The notes under the pieces were generated by a model. That model saw only the letters and a list, made by a program, of their open reading frames with translations. It was not told where the DNA came from and ran no database searches. Positions 54,461 to 63,110 of a stretch of 64,000 bases of DNA are shown here, piece by piece. Positions within the stretch are counted from its first letter, which is position 1, and every line of letters begins with the position of its first letter. Position numbers and translations under genes: made by a program. The stretch comes from Paludibacteraceae bacterium (GTDB lineage Bacteria > Bacteroidota > Bacteroidia > Bacteroidales > Paludibacteraceae). The stretch lies in contig JAFZNG010000008.1 in the NCBI GenBank assembly GCA_017551025.1, forward strand, positions 1 through 64,000. The letters run 5' to 3'.

Positions 54461-55564
54461 TCAACGAGCCCACAAACGACGGAGGGCGGCATTGGGGGTG
54501 CCGGTCGTGGTAAAGGCCCCCATATCATAGGCACTCCAGCCGACACTGAGGTATTCTTTCGGTCGCCAACCGGCATAGACCTGCGGTTCCCAATAGAACG
54601 CGCCACAGAACCAGGAATAGGTCTGCATCTTTGTGAGCAGTTCGTCGATGACCTGCTCGGCCTGTGCTTCATATTGCGGAGCGCCGAGCGTACCTATCTC
54701 AGCCAGCATGACGGGGCATTGGAACTCCGTATGGAGCGCTACCATTTGTTGGGCGGCGAGACGGTTCATTTCCGTAGAGGACTTACCGGACCACTCCGAT
54801 TTCATAGGATAATGGCTTAGGCCGATGATGTCCCATTTTCCACCGGCTTGTTTGAGGCGGCGGAAGAACCAGCGGTTGTCCTCGTAGGCATTGTCGAGAT
54901 GGACGACGATCTGCGCCTCGGGGAAGACGGCCTTGGCGGCATCGTAACCGGCGCGCTGGAGCGAGGCATAGTTGGCCCAACCGTTAGGCAAGTCGCCGTT
55001 GGTGTCCCATAGTTGACCGACAGGCCAGAGCATGCCGTTTCGCGTCTCGTTGCCGACTTGAATCCACTCGGGCGTGATATCTTCTGCGCGGAGTGCGGAG
55101 AGCACTTCTGTGGTGTGCGCAGCGACCGCATCGCGCAGTTGCGAGAGGGAATACGACTGCCAGTCGGCGGGGGTTGTCTGGGTTCCGGGGTCGCAGAAAT
55201 AATCGGAATAATGGAAGTCGATCATCAGGCGCAGCCCCAAGTCGTGCGCACGGCGGGCTTTAAGGAGCACGTCGGGCAGGTTGCACCAGCCGGTAGCATG
55301 GTTGACCCAGACGCGCAGGCGAATCGCATTGGCGCCGTAACTGCGCATAAGGCGCATGCACTCCACCTCACGGCCGAGCGAGTCGCGGAAGAGGACGCCA
55401 TCCGCTTCCTGTTCGGTGAGCCACGAGCAGTCAGCGCCACGAATATAGCTACCTACCGGATCGGGCGTATAGTCTTCCTTCGGCGTGCAGGCTGAGAAAG
55501 CCAGCACAAGGAGAAAAAGCACTCCGGCCGGAAGCCGGAGTGCAAAAAATTTGAATTGATTCAT
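54461..55564 (-). CDS. Arabinogalactan endo-beta-1,4-galactanase, GH53 lipoprotein
   Basis: GH53 enzymes cut beta-1,4-galactan side chains of pectin. The ATG at 55564 (MNQFKFFALRLPAGVL) gives 367 residues with lipobox LAFSACTP, so it is probably surface- or periplasm-anchored. Catalytic residues are the acid/base Glu near 173 in QVGNETRNGMLWP and the nucleophile Glu near 289 in MLAEIGTLGAP. MRSYGANAIRLRVWVNH and MIDFHYSDYFCDPG are also typical. A perfect terminator-like hairpin (55519-55543) lies in the signal-peptide codons. It is the last gene of the SusCD locus, 4 bases after the SusE-like gene, and the best clue to the locus substrate. Confidence 0.93.
   Translation of the reverse strand: MNQFKFFALRLPAGVLFLLVLAFSACTPKEDYTPDPVGSYIRGADCSWLTEQEADGVLFRDSLGREVECMRLMRSYGANAIRLRVWVNHATGWCNLPDVLLKARRAHDLGLRLMIDFHYSDYFCDPGTQTTPADWQSYSLSQLRDAVAAHTTEVLSALRAEDITPEWIQVGNETRNGMLWPVGQLWDTNGDLPNGWANYASLQRAGYDAAKAVFPEAQIVVHLDNAYEDNRWFFRRLKQAGGKWDIIGLSHYPMKSEWSGKSSTEMNRLAAQQMVALHTEFQCPVMLAEIGTLGAPQYEAQAEQVIDELLTKMQTYSWFCGAFYWEPQVYAGWRPKEYLSVGWSAYDMGAFTTTGTPNAALRRLWAR
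55514..55549 (-). terminator. Terminator-like hairpin inside the GH53 signal-peptide codons
   Basis: On the minus strand GCACTCCGGC (55543-55534), loop TTCCG, and GCCGGAGTGC (55528-55519) form ten perfect pairs followed by TTTTT (55518-55514). It lies 15-50 bases after the GH53 start codon, so it could act as an attenuator between the sus genes and GH53. Confidence 0.7.
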
Positions 55565-55568
55565 TCGA

Positions 55569-56717
55569 TTATTGAATCTCAAACTCAGCGGTATAGTTCT
55601 CACCATTGAACTTTACGTTACCACCATTGGCCCAAGCGCCGTTGTAGATAACTTTGTACTCGAAGTTCTCAGGATAGTCACCGGTCCAGCTCCAAGTACC
55701 AGCGGTAGCGTCATAAGTCATAGCGCGGTCGGAGTCGCCCCAGCTCTTGTCTTCGAAGTTACCGGTGAAGATGCATACGTCACCCTCAGCATACTCACGG
55801 TTGGTGATCGTTACAGTAAACGTACCGGTACCACCAGGAATAACAGCTGCAGGCTCACCCTTCTCAAGGAACGTGATCTTCAGCGTACCTACGTTACCCT
55901 TCTCAGAGGTGAAGGTAACTTTTACCTTGTCACCAGCTGCGGGCTCACCCTCGATGGTTACGTTAGCGTGATCGGTAGGATACCAAGCGTCTGCGCCACC
56001 TTCGGTCTCAGCAATGTTGAAGCCGTTGCCGCCCCAGATACCTTCTACCTCGAATACGCCGTCACCAACCTTGGTCATTTCTTTCCAAGTCCAGTCCGAA
56101 GCGTTGTCCCAGTTGGTCTTAGCCCAGCAGGTCTCGAGCTTCTTAGCCTCTACAACCGGAGTAGTCTTCCAGTTCTTAACCCAGATGAATACTACGCCAC
56201 CGTCTGCAACCTCGGTCAGCTTAACCTCACCGCGGTTCTCGTAAGCCCAAGTACCGGCACCAGCAAGAATGATCGTGTTGTTGTCCTTCTCGTCCTCAAC
56301 AGCAGGCTCAGCAGAAGTCGGATCGTAGTTCATACCCCACTGGTACGACCAGCTGAAAGGAACGTCTTCGTCAGACGGACGAGCGATAGCCTTAACCTGG
56401 AGGTCAGCAGCGTAGTCGATCGTAATTGCATACCAGTTCTCAGCACCCGGAACAGCCTCGAAAGACATACCGTCATAGTTGATGTCATAGTTGTGCTCTT
56501 CGAAGTTACCTACGAGATATGCACCCTTCGGGCAAACCTCAGCGTAGATAGCGATCGTAGTCTTACCGGTAGCAGGCGCGTCGATAGCCGGCATGTCAGG
56601 AGCAACTACATCAGTAGAATCTGTCGGAACAACGATAGGCTCCGGCTTCTTCTCACAACTTACCATTGCAACAGCTGCAAAAGCTACAGCAGCAATAAAC
56701 AATTTGTTGAATTTCAT
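55569..56717 (-). CDS. SusE/SusF-like surface glycan-binding lipoprotein
   Basis: The ATG at 56717 (MKFNKLFIAAVAFAA) gives 382 residues with lipobox AMVSCEKK. A Pro/Asp-rich linker (PTDSTDVVAPDMPAIDAP) follows, then three Trp/Tyr-rich beta domains: about 47-160 (GAYLVGNFEEHNYDINYDG), about 170-285 and about 290-382 (CIFTGNFEDKSWGDSDRAM). Such aromatic-rich domains bind glycan at the cell surface. Its place after SusD is the usual one for SusE-type proteins. Sequence of these proteins varies greatly, so the glycan cannot be read from it; GH53 next door suggests galactan. Confidence 0.8.
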   Translation of the reverse strand: MKFNKLFIAAVAFAAVAMVSCEKKPEPIVVPTDSTDVVAPDMPAIDAPATGKTTIAIYAEVCPKGAYLVGNFEEHNYDINYDGMSFEAVPGAENWYAITIDYAADLQVKAIARPSDEDVPFSWSYQWGMNYDPTSAEPAVEDEKDNNTIILAGAGTWAYENRGEVKLTEVADGGVVFIWVKNWKTTPVVEAKKLETCWAKTNWDNASDWTWKEMTKVGDGVFEVEGIWGGNGFNIAETEGGADAWYPTDHANVTIEGEPAAGDKVKVTFTSEKGNVGTLKITFLEKGEPAAVIPGGTGTFTVTITNREYAEGDVCIFTGNFEDKSWGDSDRAMTYDATAGTWSWTGDYPENFEYKVIYNGAWANGGNVKFNGENYTAEFEIQ

Positions 56718-56793
56718 AAAGCTTTTTGTTTTTAATAAAATTTGGTTAATTAATAAATATAATGTCACCTTGATGTGATATTATTTGCATACA

Positions 56794-58458
56794 TTACATA
56801 TCGGTCTCGTAACCAGGGTTCTGGGTCCACATACCACCCGAGGTCTCGATCATCTTACGTGGAATCGGGAACCAGTCGCAGTGGTTGTCAGCAGCGGCGG
56901 GTTTGAAGTTCCACGAACCCTTCGAGTACTTGTTGAAGCGGATGAGGTCACGACGGCGAACCATCTCCCATGCGAACTCACGTCCACGCTCGTCGAGCAG
57001 TTCGTCGAGGTCGAGCGAGCTGTAAGCCGGTACACCGGCACGGGTACGGATCAACTGGAAGTCAGGATCAGCCAGCAGGGTTGCTGCGTAGCCATCACCC
57101 AGACGGTAAGCGGCCTCGTAAGCCATGTAGAGTACGTCAGCATAACGGAAGAGGACGAAGTCGTTGTCGCAGTACTTGTTAACGCCGTTCTTAGCCACCT
57201 CATACTTGAGGAGACGTGCACCGTCGTTGTGGGTAGCGTTGTCGAGCGATGCCACGTGCTTACGCATCACAGCCTTCAGGTTACCCTTATCGGTCATGAC
57301 GAGGGTATCCATGCTCATCTCATCCTTGTAAACCGGGCCGAGGAACCATCCCCAACCGTCGCAACCATGCGTACCGAGCGTACTATCGCACGGACCACGG
57401 TGGTCAACGCCATACGCATACTTATCCAGGAAGTCTTCCGGAGCGCAGAAACCGTTCCAGGGTTTCTCCTTGAGGCCCCAGCACTGCTGGTGGGTATAGT
57501 TGAGCGTCAGCATGGTGATACGCAGCTTGTTGGAGAGCTTGCCGGCTACATCGCGGTAGTCGAACGAAGCGTTACCGTCCTCAACGATGACGAAGATGTT
57601 CTCGCGCGAGTTCTCGTTGTTGATCTTGAAGTTGGTAAAGAAGTCATCCTCGATAATATAAGAATGGCTGTCGATCACTTTCTTGCAAGCGGTGAGGGCC
57701 TTCTGATAGAAGTCGTTGTCGGAAGTGATACCTGCGATGCCGCAATTGGTCGGCGTTACACCGAACGAGAGGGCATTCAGATACAGACGAGCCAGCAGCG
57801 TATAAGCCATACCTTGCGAGCAGCGGCCGTAGTTCTCGGCACGGTTGTCGTCGGTGATGACAGGCAGGTTGGGTGCCTCAGCCTCGAGGGTGGTCACCAG
57901 CTTGTTCCATACCTCCCAGGTCTCGGACTGCGGTACGCGGTCAGCGGAGTAGTCCTCCTGATACGGGATACGTCCGAAGGCGTCGAACAGGGTGTAGTAG
58001 TAATAGCAGCGGAGCACCTTCAACTCAGCGGTGAAGCGTTTGTACACTGCGGAGTCCATCGAGTTCTCGATACCCTTGAGCTGGCTGAGAATCTTGTTGC
58101 AGAGCACAGCACCAGCGTTGGAGTACTGCCATACAAACTCGAAACTCATATCATTAGCGGTCCAGGAATGGTCGTTAAAGCCCTTCCAGTAGCCGTCATC
58201 GTTCCAGTCGCTACCCGGGTTACGAACCGGGTTGACGCACTCGTCAGAGGAGATGGTGTTGATACCCCAATATCCCCAGTGGTCGTGTAGCCATTTTACT
58301 TCGGAATAGGCCTGACCGACCACCTTAGCCACGTTCTCTTCGTTAGCCAAGAGTTCCTCAGCTGTAGGCTGGCCATAGACTTCTTCCTCGAGCATATCTT
58401 TACAGCCGGAGAACAGAACCGCTACGGCTGCCAATGCTATAATCAGAGATTTTTTCAT
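56794..58458 (-). CDS. SusD/RagB-family outer-membrane lipoprotein
   Basis: SusD-like proteins form the lid over the SusC channel and capture oligosaccharides. The 554-residue protein has lipobox AVLFSGCKD (Cys near 19). The N-terminal TPR-like helices have NEENVAKVVGQAYSEVK, CYYYYTLFDAFGRIPY, the LLARLYLNALSFG region, and DFVLFRYADVLYMAYEAAYRLGDG. The end, RGREFAWEMVRRRDLIRF with a Trp/Pro-rich terminus, is typical of SusD C-termini. It follows SusC by 31 bases and precedes the SusE-like gene by 76. Confidence 0.95.
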   Translation of the reverse strand: MKKSLIIALAAVAVLFSGCKDMLEEEVYGQPTAEELLANEENVAKVVGQAYSEVKWLHDHWGYWGINTISSDECVNPVRNPGSDWNDDGYWKGFNDHSWTANDMSFEFVWQYSNAGAVLCNKILSQLKGIENSMDSAVYKRFTAELKVLRCYYYYTLFDAFGRIPYQEDYSADRVPQSETWEVWNKLVTTLEAEAPNLPVITDDNRAENYGRCSQGMAYTLLARLYLNALSFGVTPTNCGIAGITSDNDFYQKALTACKKVIDSHSYIIEDDFFTNFKINNENSRENIFVIVEDGNASFDYRDVAGKLSNKLRITMLTLNYTHQQCWGLKEKPWNGFCAPEDFLDKYAYGVDHRGPCDSTLGTHGCDGWGWFLGPVYKDEMSMDTLVMTDKGNLKAVMRKHVASLDNATHNDGARLLKYEVAKNGVNKYCDNDFVLFRYADVLYMAYEAAYRLGDGYAATLLADPDFQLIRTRAGVPAYSSLDLDELLDERGREFAWEMVRRRDLIRFNKYSKGSWNFKPAAADNHCDWFPIPRKMIETSGGMWTQNPGYETDM

Positions 58459-58489
58459 AATGTATTATCTATGCTAATTCGTTACACAA

Positions 58490-61462
58490 TTAAAATATCA
58501 GGTTCACACCAACCATTACATTGGTTACAGAAGGATAGAATCCCGAGCTATCGATACCGGCGTTGTCAACGCTCATGGTGTTGACCTCAGGATCGATACC
58601 CGAGTAGCTGGTGATCGTGAATACATTCTCGGCCGTACCGTAGAGACGGCAAGACTGGATGTACTTGTTCTCGCGGAAACGCCAGGTATAACCTACGGTG
58701 ATATTGTCGAGTTTCAGGTAAGAGCCATCCTCCAGATAGTAGTCGGAGAAGACACCCTGACGATAAGCAGCCGTACCGTTAGCCAAGCCTTCTACGTCCT
58801 TCATGAAGACGTTCAGACCCTGCGACTTCTGCGGTCCGTAAGCCCAACGCTTAACGTTCAGTACGTCGTTGCCGACAACGCCACGGAAGAAGATAGAGAT
58901 ATCCAGATTCTTCCACTTGATGGTGTTGTTCCAGCCGTAAGTCATGATAGGCTGTGCATTACCGATCTTCTGGAGCTTGTTCTTGCCATTCTCGTCTTTC
59001 TCGTAAACCAGTCCGCCTGCGGTGTTGACACCGATGCAGTGGTAGCCGTAGAAGGTACCGATAGACTCGCCTTCAACGATCTTCTGGGTATTCACACCCA
59101 TCAAGCCGTTCTCACCTACACCACCGACGAGTTTCTCGCTGTACTCAAGGTCATAGGTCTGACCTTCCCAGGTAACCTGGCCGGAGAGTTTCTTAATCTT
59201 GTTGTCGTTGAACGCCATGGTCCAGGTCGAGGTCCACTCCCAATCTTTGGTCTTAACCGGAACACCGGTGATGGCTACCTCAAGACCCTTGGAAACGATC
59301 TCACCGCAGTTAGCGGTCATCGTACCGAACAAGAACGGAGGAGTCGGAACATCGTAGTCCCAAAGCAGGTCCTTGGTATCACGATAGTAGAGGTCGATGG
59401 TACCGGACAGGCGGTTGTTGAGGAACGAATAGTCGATACCTACGTTGTACTCGTATTTCTTCTCCCAACGCAGGTCGGGGTTAGCGTTACGGCTAACGCC
59501 GTAGGTTGCGATCCATGCACCGTTGTACCAGAAGGTACCACCCTGAGAAAGCAGCTGCTTCGACAGCAGGTTGCCACCGGCGTTGTTACCCGTGATACCG
59601 AAACCGGCACGGAGCTTGAGGTCGTTACACCAATCTGCATCGCTCATGAAGGACTCACCCGAGATACGCCAACCTGCGCTGACTGCGGGGAACCATCCCC
59701 ACTTGTGGTTGTCACCGAAGCGGCTGGAACCCTCAGCACGGATAGATGCCGAAATCAGGTAGCGCTCTAAATAATTATAGTTTACGCGCGCGAAACCGGA
59801 TGCGAGTACGTTGCTGTTGCGATAGGTAGCTACGGTCAGTTTCGACTTGTCGGTCAAACCGTCACCCATCGAGTAGTACTTATAGTTGTCGGTCGGGAAG
59901 CCCGAGTTGGTCAAGTCGGAAATACCGTCATAGAGCTCGTGCTGATAGGAGAAACCGGCGATAGCGGAGAGGTTGTGACCTTCCCACGAACCTACGTAGT
60001 CAACGGTAGCCTCATAGAGTTGCTTGAACGAAGTGTGGCTCTCGCGATGTGCCATACCGGCCGACTCTTTGTCGTGGTAGAGCTGCGAGTTGTACCAAGC
60101 GCTCTGGTTGTCACCCTCCTCGAGAGCGGCCAGTACGTTGAATTTCAGACCAGGAGCGGCTTTTACGTCTACCGTAGCCTTGATCGATCCACGGAAGTAG
60201 TTGCCCGTGCCGTTCGACTCCTTGAGGTTAGTAGCCTCGATCGGGTTGGACTGGCCGGAACCGTTCGGCTCGAAGTATCCCGACTTGTTGTTAGCGTCGT
60301 AGATAGGATACGTCGGGTTGAGGGTAGCGGCTTGTTTGAAGTCACCACAGTCGTAGTTGTTCTTGTAGTGCATGTACGAGAAGTCGTACTGGAGCTTGAG
60401 CCAACCGTCGAATGCCTTCTGATCGGCAGCAAACTTAGCGATGATCTCGTTACGGTTGGTATTAAGGGCAAGACCTTCAGCATACTTGTAGTTCAACGAA
60501 CCGCGGTAGGAGAAGTTCTTAGCTACGCCAGAAATGGCGAGGTTGTGGTTGGTAATCACAGCAGCCGATTTCATAGCGGCAGACATCCAATTGGTATTAT
60601 AGGTATTACCGGAACCGTCGTCAAAGATGACGGGTTTGATCTTACCACCCGAAAGGGTCTCGAGGTTGCGATACTCCTCAGGTGTAGCAAAACCGGTGTT
60701 GGTGCGCGGCGCCGAAACAGTCACATAACCGCTGTACTCGGTCGTCAGTTTAGCACCTTCGTTGCCCTCAGCCTGGCCACGCTTGGTAGTGATGAGGATG
60801 ACACCGTTGTTACCACGCGTACCGTAGATAGCGGCAGCAGAACCGTCCTTGAGGACGTCCATCGAAGCGATATCTTCGGGTGCTACATTGTCGATATTGT
60901 CGGTAGGAATACCGTCGACGATGTAAAGCGGTTTAGCAGCCGAACCACTCAGGGTCGAGAAGCCACGAATCTGGATGTTATAACCGGTAGAGGTCGGGTC
61001 GGAAGTCGTACGACTGATGTTCAAACCGGCCACCTTACCTTGGAGCAGTCCGACAGGGTTAGCCTTCGCTCCGGCATTAAAGTCCTCAGCCTTGACAGAA
61101 GCCACCGAACCGGTCACCTCTTTCTTCTTCTGCGAACCATAACCGATTGCTACAACCTCCTGCAACTGGTGAGAACTCTCAGCCAGGCGAACGACCATGC
61201 CGTTGTGAGCCTTGACCGTCTGTGTCTCAAATCCCATGTAGGAGACTTGCAGTTGTGTACCCTCGGACACCTTGATAGAGAAATTACCATCGAAGTCCGT
61301 CACTGTTCCATTAGTGGTACCTACTTGAAGAATGGCAGCACCAATGACAGGCTCACCTGTCGCTGCTTCCAAAACGGTACCCGTAATCTGCGCCTTCAGT
61401 GCGGTGGCAAACACCAGCATCAAAGCCGTCAGACAGAGAGAGAGTGTTTTGTTTTTCATCAT
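58490..61462 (-). CDS. SusC/RagA-family TonB-dependent outer-membrane transporter
   Basis: This 990-residue protein imports oligosaccharides through the outer membrane using TonB energy. It has a signal peptide (to about residue 24, ALKA). An N-terminal carboxypeptidase-regulatory-like domain (GTVLEAATGEPVIGA, GTVTDFDGNFSIKV) leads to the TonB-box/plug region with VVAIGYGSQKKKEVTGSV and the SusC signature AAAIYGTRGNNGVILITTKRG. A 22-strand barrel ends in VMVGVNLIF. It lies 34 bases after the MFS gene. No SusR or hybrid two-component regulator gene is adjacent in the window. Confidence 0.96.
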   Translation of the reverse strand: MMKNKTLSLCLTALMLVFATALKAQITGTVLEAATGEPVIGAAILQVGTTNGTVTDFDGNFSIKVSEGTQLQVSYMGFETQTVKAHNGMVVRLAESSHQLQEVVAIGYGSQKKKEVTGSVASVKAEDFNAGAKANPVGLLQGKVAGLNISRTTSDPTSTGYNIQIRGFSTLSGSAAKPLYIVDGIPTDNIDNVAPEDIASMDVLKDGSAAAIYGTRGNNGVILITTKRGQAEGNEGAKLTTEYSGYVTVSAPRTNTGFATPEEYRNLETLSGGKIKPVIFDDGSGNTYNTNWMSAAMKSAAVITNHNLAISGVAKNFSYRGSLNYKYAEGLALNTNRNEIIAKFAADQKAFDGWLKLQYDFSYMHYKNNYDCGDFKQAATLNPTYPIYDANNKSGYFEPNGSGQSNPIEATNLKESNGTGNYFRGSIKATVDVKAAPGLKFNVLAALEEGDNQSAWYNSQLYHDKESAGMAHRESHTSFKQLYEATVDYVGSWEGHNLSAIAGFSYQHELYDGISDLTNSGFPTDNYKYYSMGDGLTDKSKLTVATYRNSNVLASGFARVNYNYLERYLISASIRAEGSSRFGDNHKWGWFPAVSAGWRISGESFMSDADWCNDLKLRAGFGITGNNAGGNLLSKQLLSQGGTFWYNGAWIATYGVSRNANPDLRWEKKYEYNVGIDYSFLNNRLSGTIDLYYRDTKDLLWDYDVPTPPFLFGTMTANCGEIVSKGLEVAITGVPVKTKDWEWTSTWTMAFNDNKIKKLSGQVTWEGQTYDLEYSEKLVGGVGENGLMGVNTQKIVEGESIGTFYGYHCIGVNTAGGLVYEKDENGKNKLQKIGNAQPIMTYGWNNTIKWKNLDISIFFRGVVGNDVLNVKRWAYGPQKSQGLNVFMKDVEGLANGTAAYRQGVFSDYYLEDGSYLKLDNITVGYTWRFRENKYIQSCRLYGTAENVFTITSYSGIDPEVNTMSVDNAGIDSSGFYPSVTNVMVGVNLIF

Positions 61463-61496
61463 AATGATTAATTAAAAGTTAGTTGTATTTGTTTTG

Positions 61497-62843
61497 TTAG
61501 TCATTTTTTTCCTTGATAAGGAATACGGCTGCAGCACCGAGAATCAGCAGCACACCCGCTACAACGAGCATTCCGGCTTGTACGTGCGCACATACATATT
61601 TAAGGAGCAAACCGCCACACAGCGCAGCTACGATCTGCGGGATGCAAATCGTGCAGTTGAACAAGCCCAGGTAGTAACCCATATTACCGCCCTTGATCGC
61701 ATTCGTTACAATCGTGAACGGCAATGCCAGCATAGCAGCCCACGCCGCACCGATGAGAGCATAACTGATCCAGAGCACATACTGGTTGGTCACAAAGAAG
61801 ATAGAGATAAATCCAATTGCACCTACAACGAGCGAGATAGCATAAGCCCCCTTGTTGCCTGTCCATTCCTCGAGCTTGGGCAGGATCATTGCCCAGAGAA
61901 GCGAACCGATGGCTTGTACGCAAAAGACTACGCCAACCCAGCCTCCGGCATCCTGGAAGGCAGCATCAGCCGCATTCACGCCATCCCAACCGAAACAGTT
62001 CACAGCGATGGTACCATTCGAATAAGTCCACATATACATGAAGGCTGCCCAGCAGAAGAACTGCACAAGACCAACCGTCCAGAAAGCAGACGGAGCCTCC
62101 TTGAGCAACTGCAGGAAACCTTTCTCCTCCTCCGGCTCATCCTTCTTACCCTCCTTGATACCGTGGAACTCGGCATATTCCTGCGGATTGAGCTCCTTAA
62201 CGGTCATGAAGGTATAAAGCGAACAAAGAATCAGAATAGCTGCGCCCGCATAGAACGACCACTTCACGCTATCGGGAATCACACCCTCCGGCGCTGTATT
62301 GGCAATACCAATCCAGGTAAAGAAGATCGGAAACAGGTAGCCCACTACCGAACCGGCATTACAGAGCGCCGACTGGATCGCATAGGCCGTACCCTTCTGC
62401 TCCTCGTTGACCATATCGCCCACCATCATCTTAAACGGCTGCATCGCGATATTAATAGAGGTATCCAGGAACATGAGCGAGAACAAACCGAACCACATAG
62501 CGGCATTCAAGCCCAAGAACAAGGACTGCGTAAAGGTAAAGTCACCGGCATTCGGCAGCAGTACCATCACCGCCACAGCAATCAGCGCACCTACCAGCAA
62601 GTACGGCTTACGACGACCGAGACGATTCCAGGTCTTATCGGAATACTTACCTACGAGCGGCTGCACAATCATACCCATCAATGGCGGAAGAATCCAGAAG
62701 AAACTCAAGGTGTGCGGATCAGCACCTAATGTAGCAAAAATACGGGAAATGTTGGCACTCTGTAAGGCGTACGCAATCTGAACGCCAAAGAAGCCAAAAC
62801 TAAGATTAAAAAGCTGTCCAAAGGACAAATTTCGTTTCTGCAT
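61497..62843 (-). CDS. MFS sugar transporter, SLC45-like
   Basis: This 448-residue protein has twelve predicted spans. The N-terminal LSFGQLFNLSFGFFGVQIAYALQ and the loop KYSDKTWNRLGRRKPYLLVGAL, with its Asp/Arg motif, are typical of bacterial sugar:proton symporters of the SLC45/glycoside-cation type. It heads the sus-type run with its own promoter (62889-62920). It probably carries the mono- or disaccharides released by the locus into the cytosol. Sugar specificity is unknown. Confidence 0.88.
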   Translation of the reverse strand: MQKRNLSFGQLFNLSFGFFGVQIAYALQSANISRIFATLGADPHTLSFFWILPPLMGMIVQPLVGKYSDKTWNRLGRRKPYLLVGALIAVAVMVLLPNAGDFTFTQSLFLGLNAAMWFGLFSLMFLDTSINIAMQPFKMMVGDMVNEEQKGTAYAIQSALCNAGSVVGYLFPIFFTWIGIANTAPEGVIPDSVKWSFYAGAAILILCSLYTFMTVKELNPQEYAEFHGIKEGKKDEPEEEKGFLQLLKEAPSAFWTVGLVQFFCWAAFMYMWTYSNGTIAVNCFGWDGVNAADAAFQDAGGWVGVVFCVQAIGSLLWAMILPKLEEWTGNKGAYAISLVVGAIGFISIFFVTNQYVLWISYALIGAAWAAMLALPFTIVTNAIKGGNMGYYLGLFNCTICIPQIVAALCGGLLLKYVCAHVQAGMLVVAGVLLILGAAAVFLIKEKND

Positions 62844-62888
62844 AGTATTCGATTTTATAAATCGAGTGCAAAAGTACTACTTTTTTCT

Positions 62889-62920
62889 GACATACGCAAG
62901 TTTTTTTGCATTTTTTTGAC
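62889..62920 (-). promoter_or_regulatory. Bacteroidota-type promoter of the PUL
   Basis: Read on the minus strand, CTTG (62917-62920) followed by CGTATGTC, an A-tract and TACTTTTG (62889-62896), 20 bases apart. Directly upstream lie four phased A-tracts (62921-62958). Confidence 0.85.
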
Positions 62921-62963
62921 ATTTTTTTGCATTTTTTTAACATGACGGGAATAAGCTGCTTTT
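62921..62963. repeat. Four helically phased T7 tracts upstream of the PUL promoter
   Basis: Runs of seven T at 62921-62927, 62931-62937, 62942-62948 and 62952-62958, separated by GCA, GACA and GCA. Their starts are 10, 11 and 10 bases apart, close to one helical turn, which is the pattern of intrinsically bent DNA. Confidence 0.8.
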
Positions 62964-63037
62964 ACGAATAAGTGCACAAAGGGACACAAACACACGTAGA
63001 GAAGCCAAAAGGTTTTTTAAAAAAAATCGCAGAAATA

Positions 63038-63069
63038 TTTGCATATATGCAAGATTATTTGTACCTTTG
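63038..63069 (+). promoter_or_regulatory. Bacteroidota-type promoter for recQ
   Basis: TTTG (63038-63041) followed by CATATATGC and TACCTTTG (63062-63069), 20 bases apart; the ATG lies 41 bases downstream. Confidence 0.85.
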
Positions 63070-63110
63070 CACGTTGTTTCGAGAATTAGAAAATAATTTG
63101 ACCAATCTAT

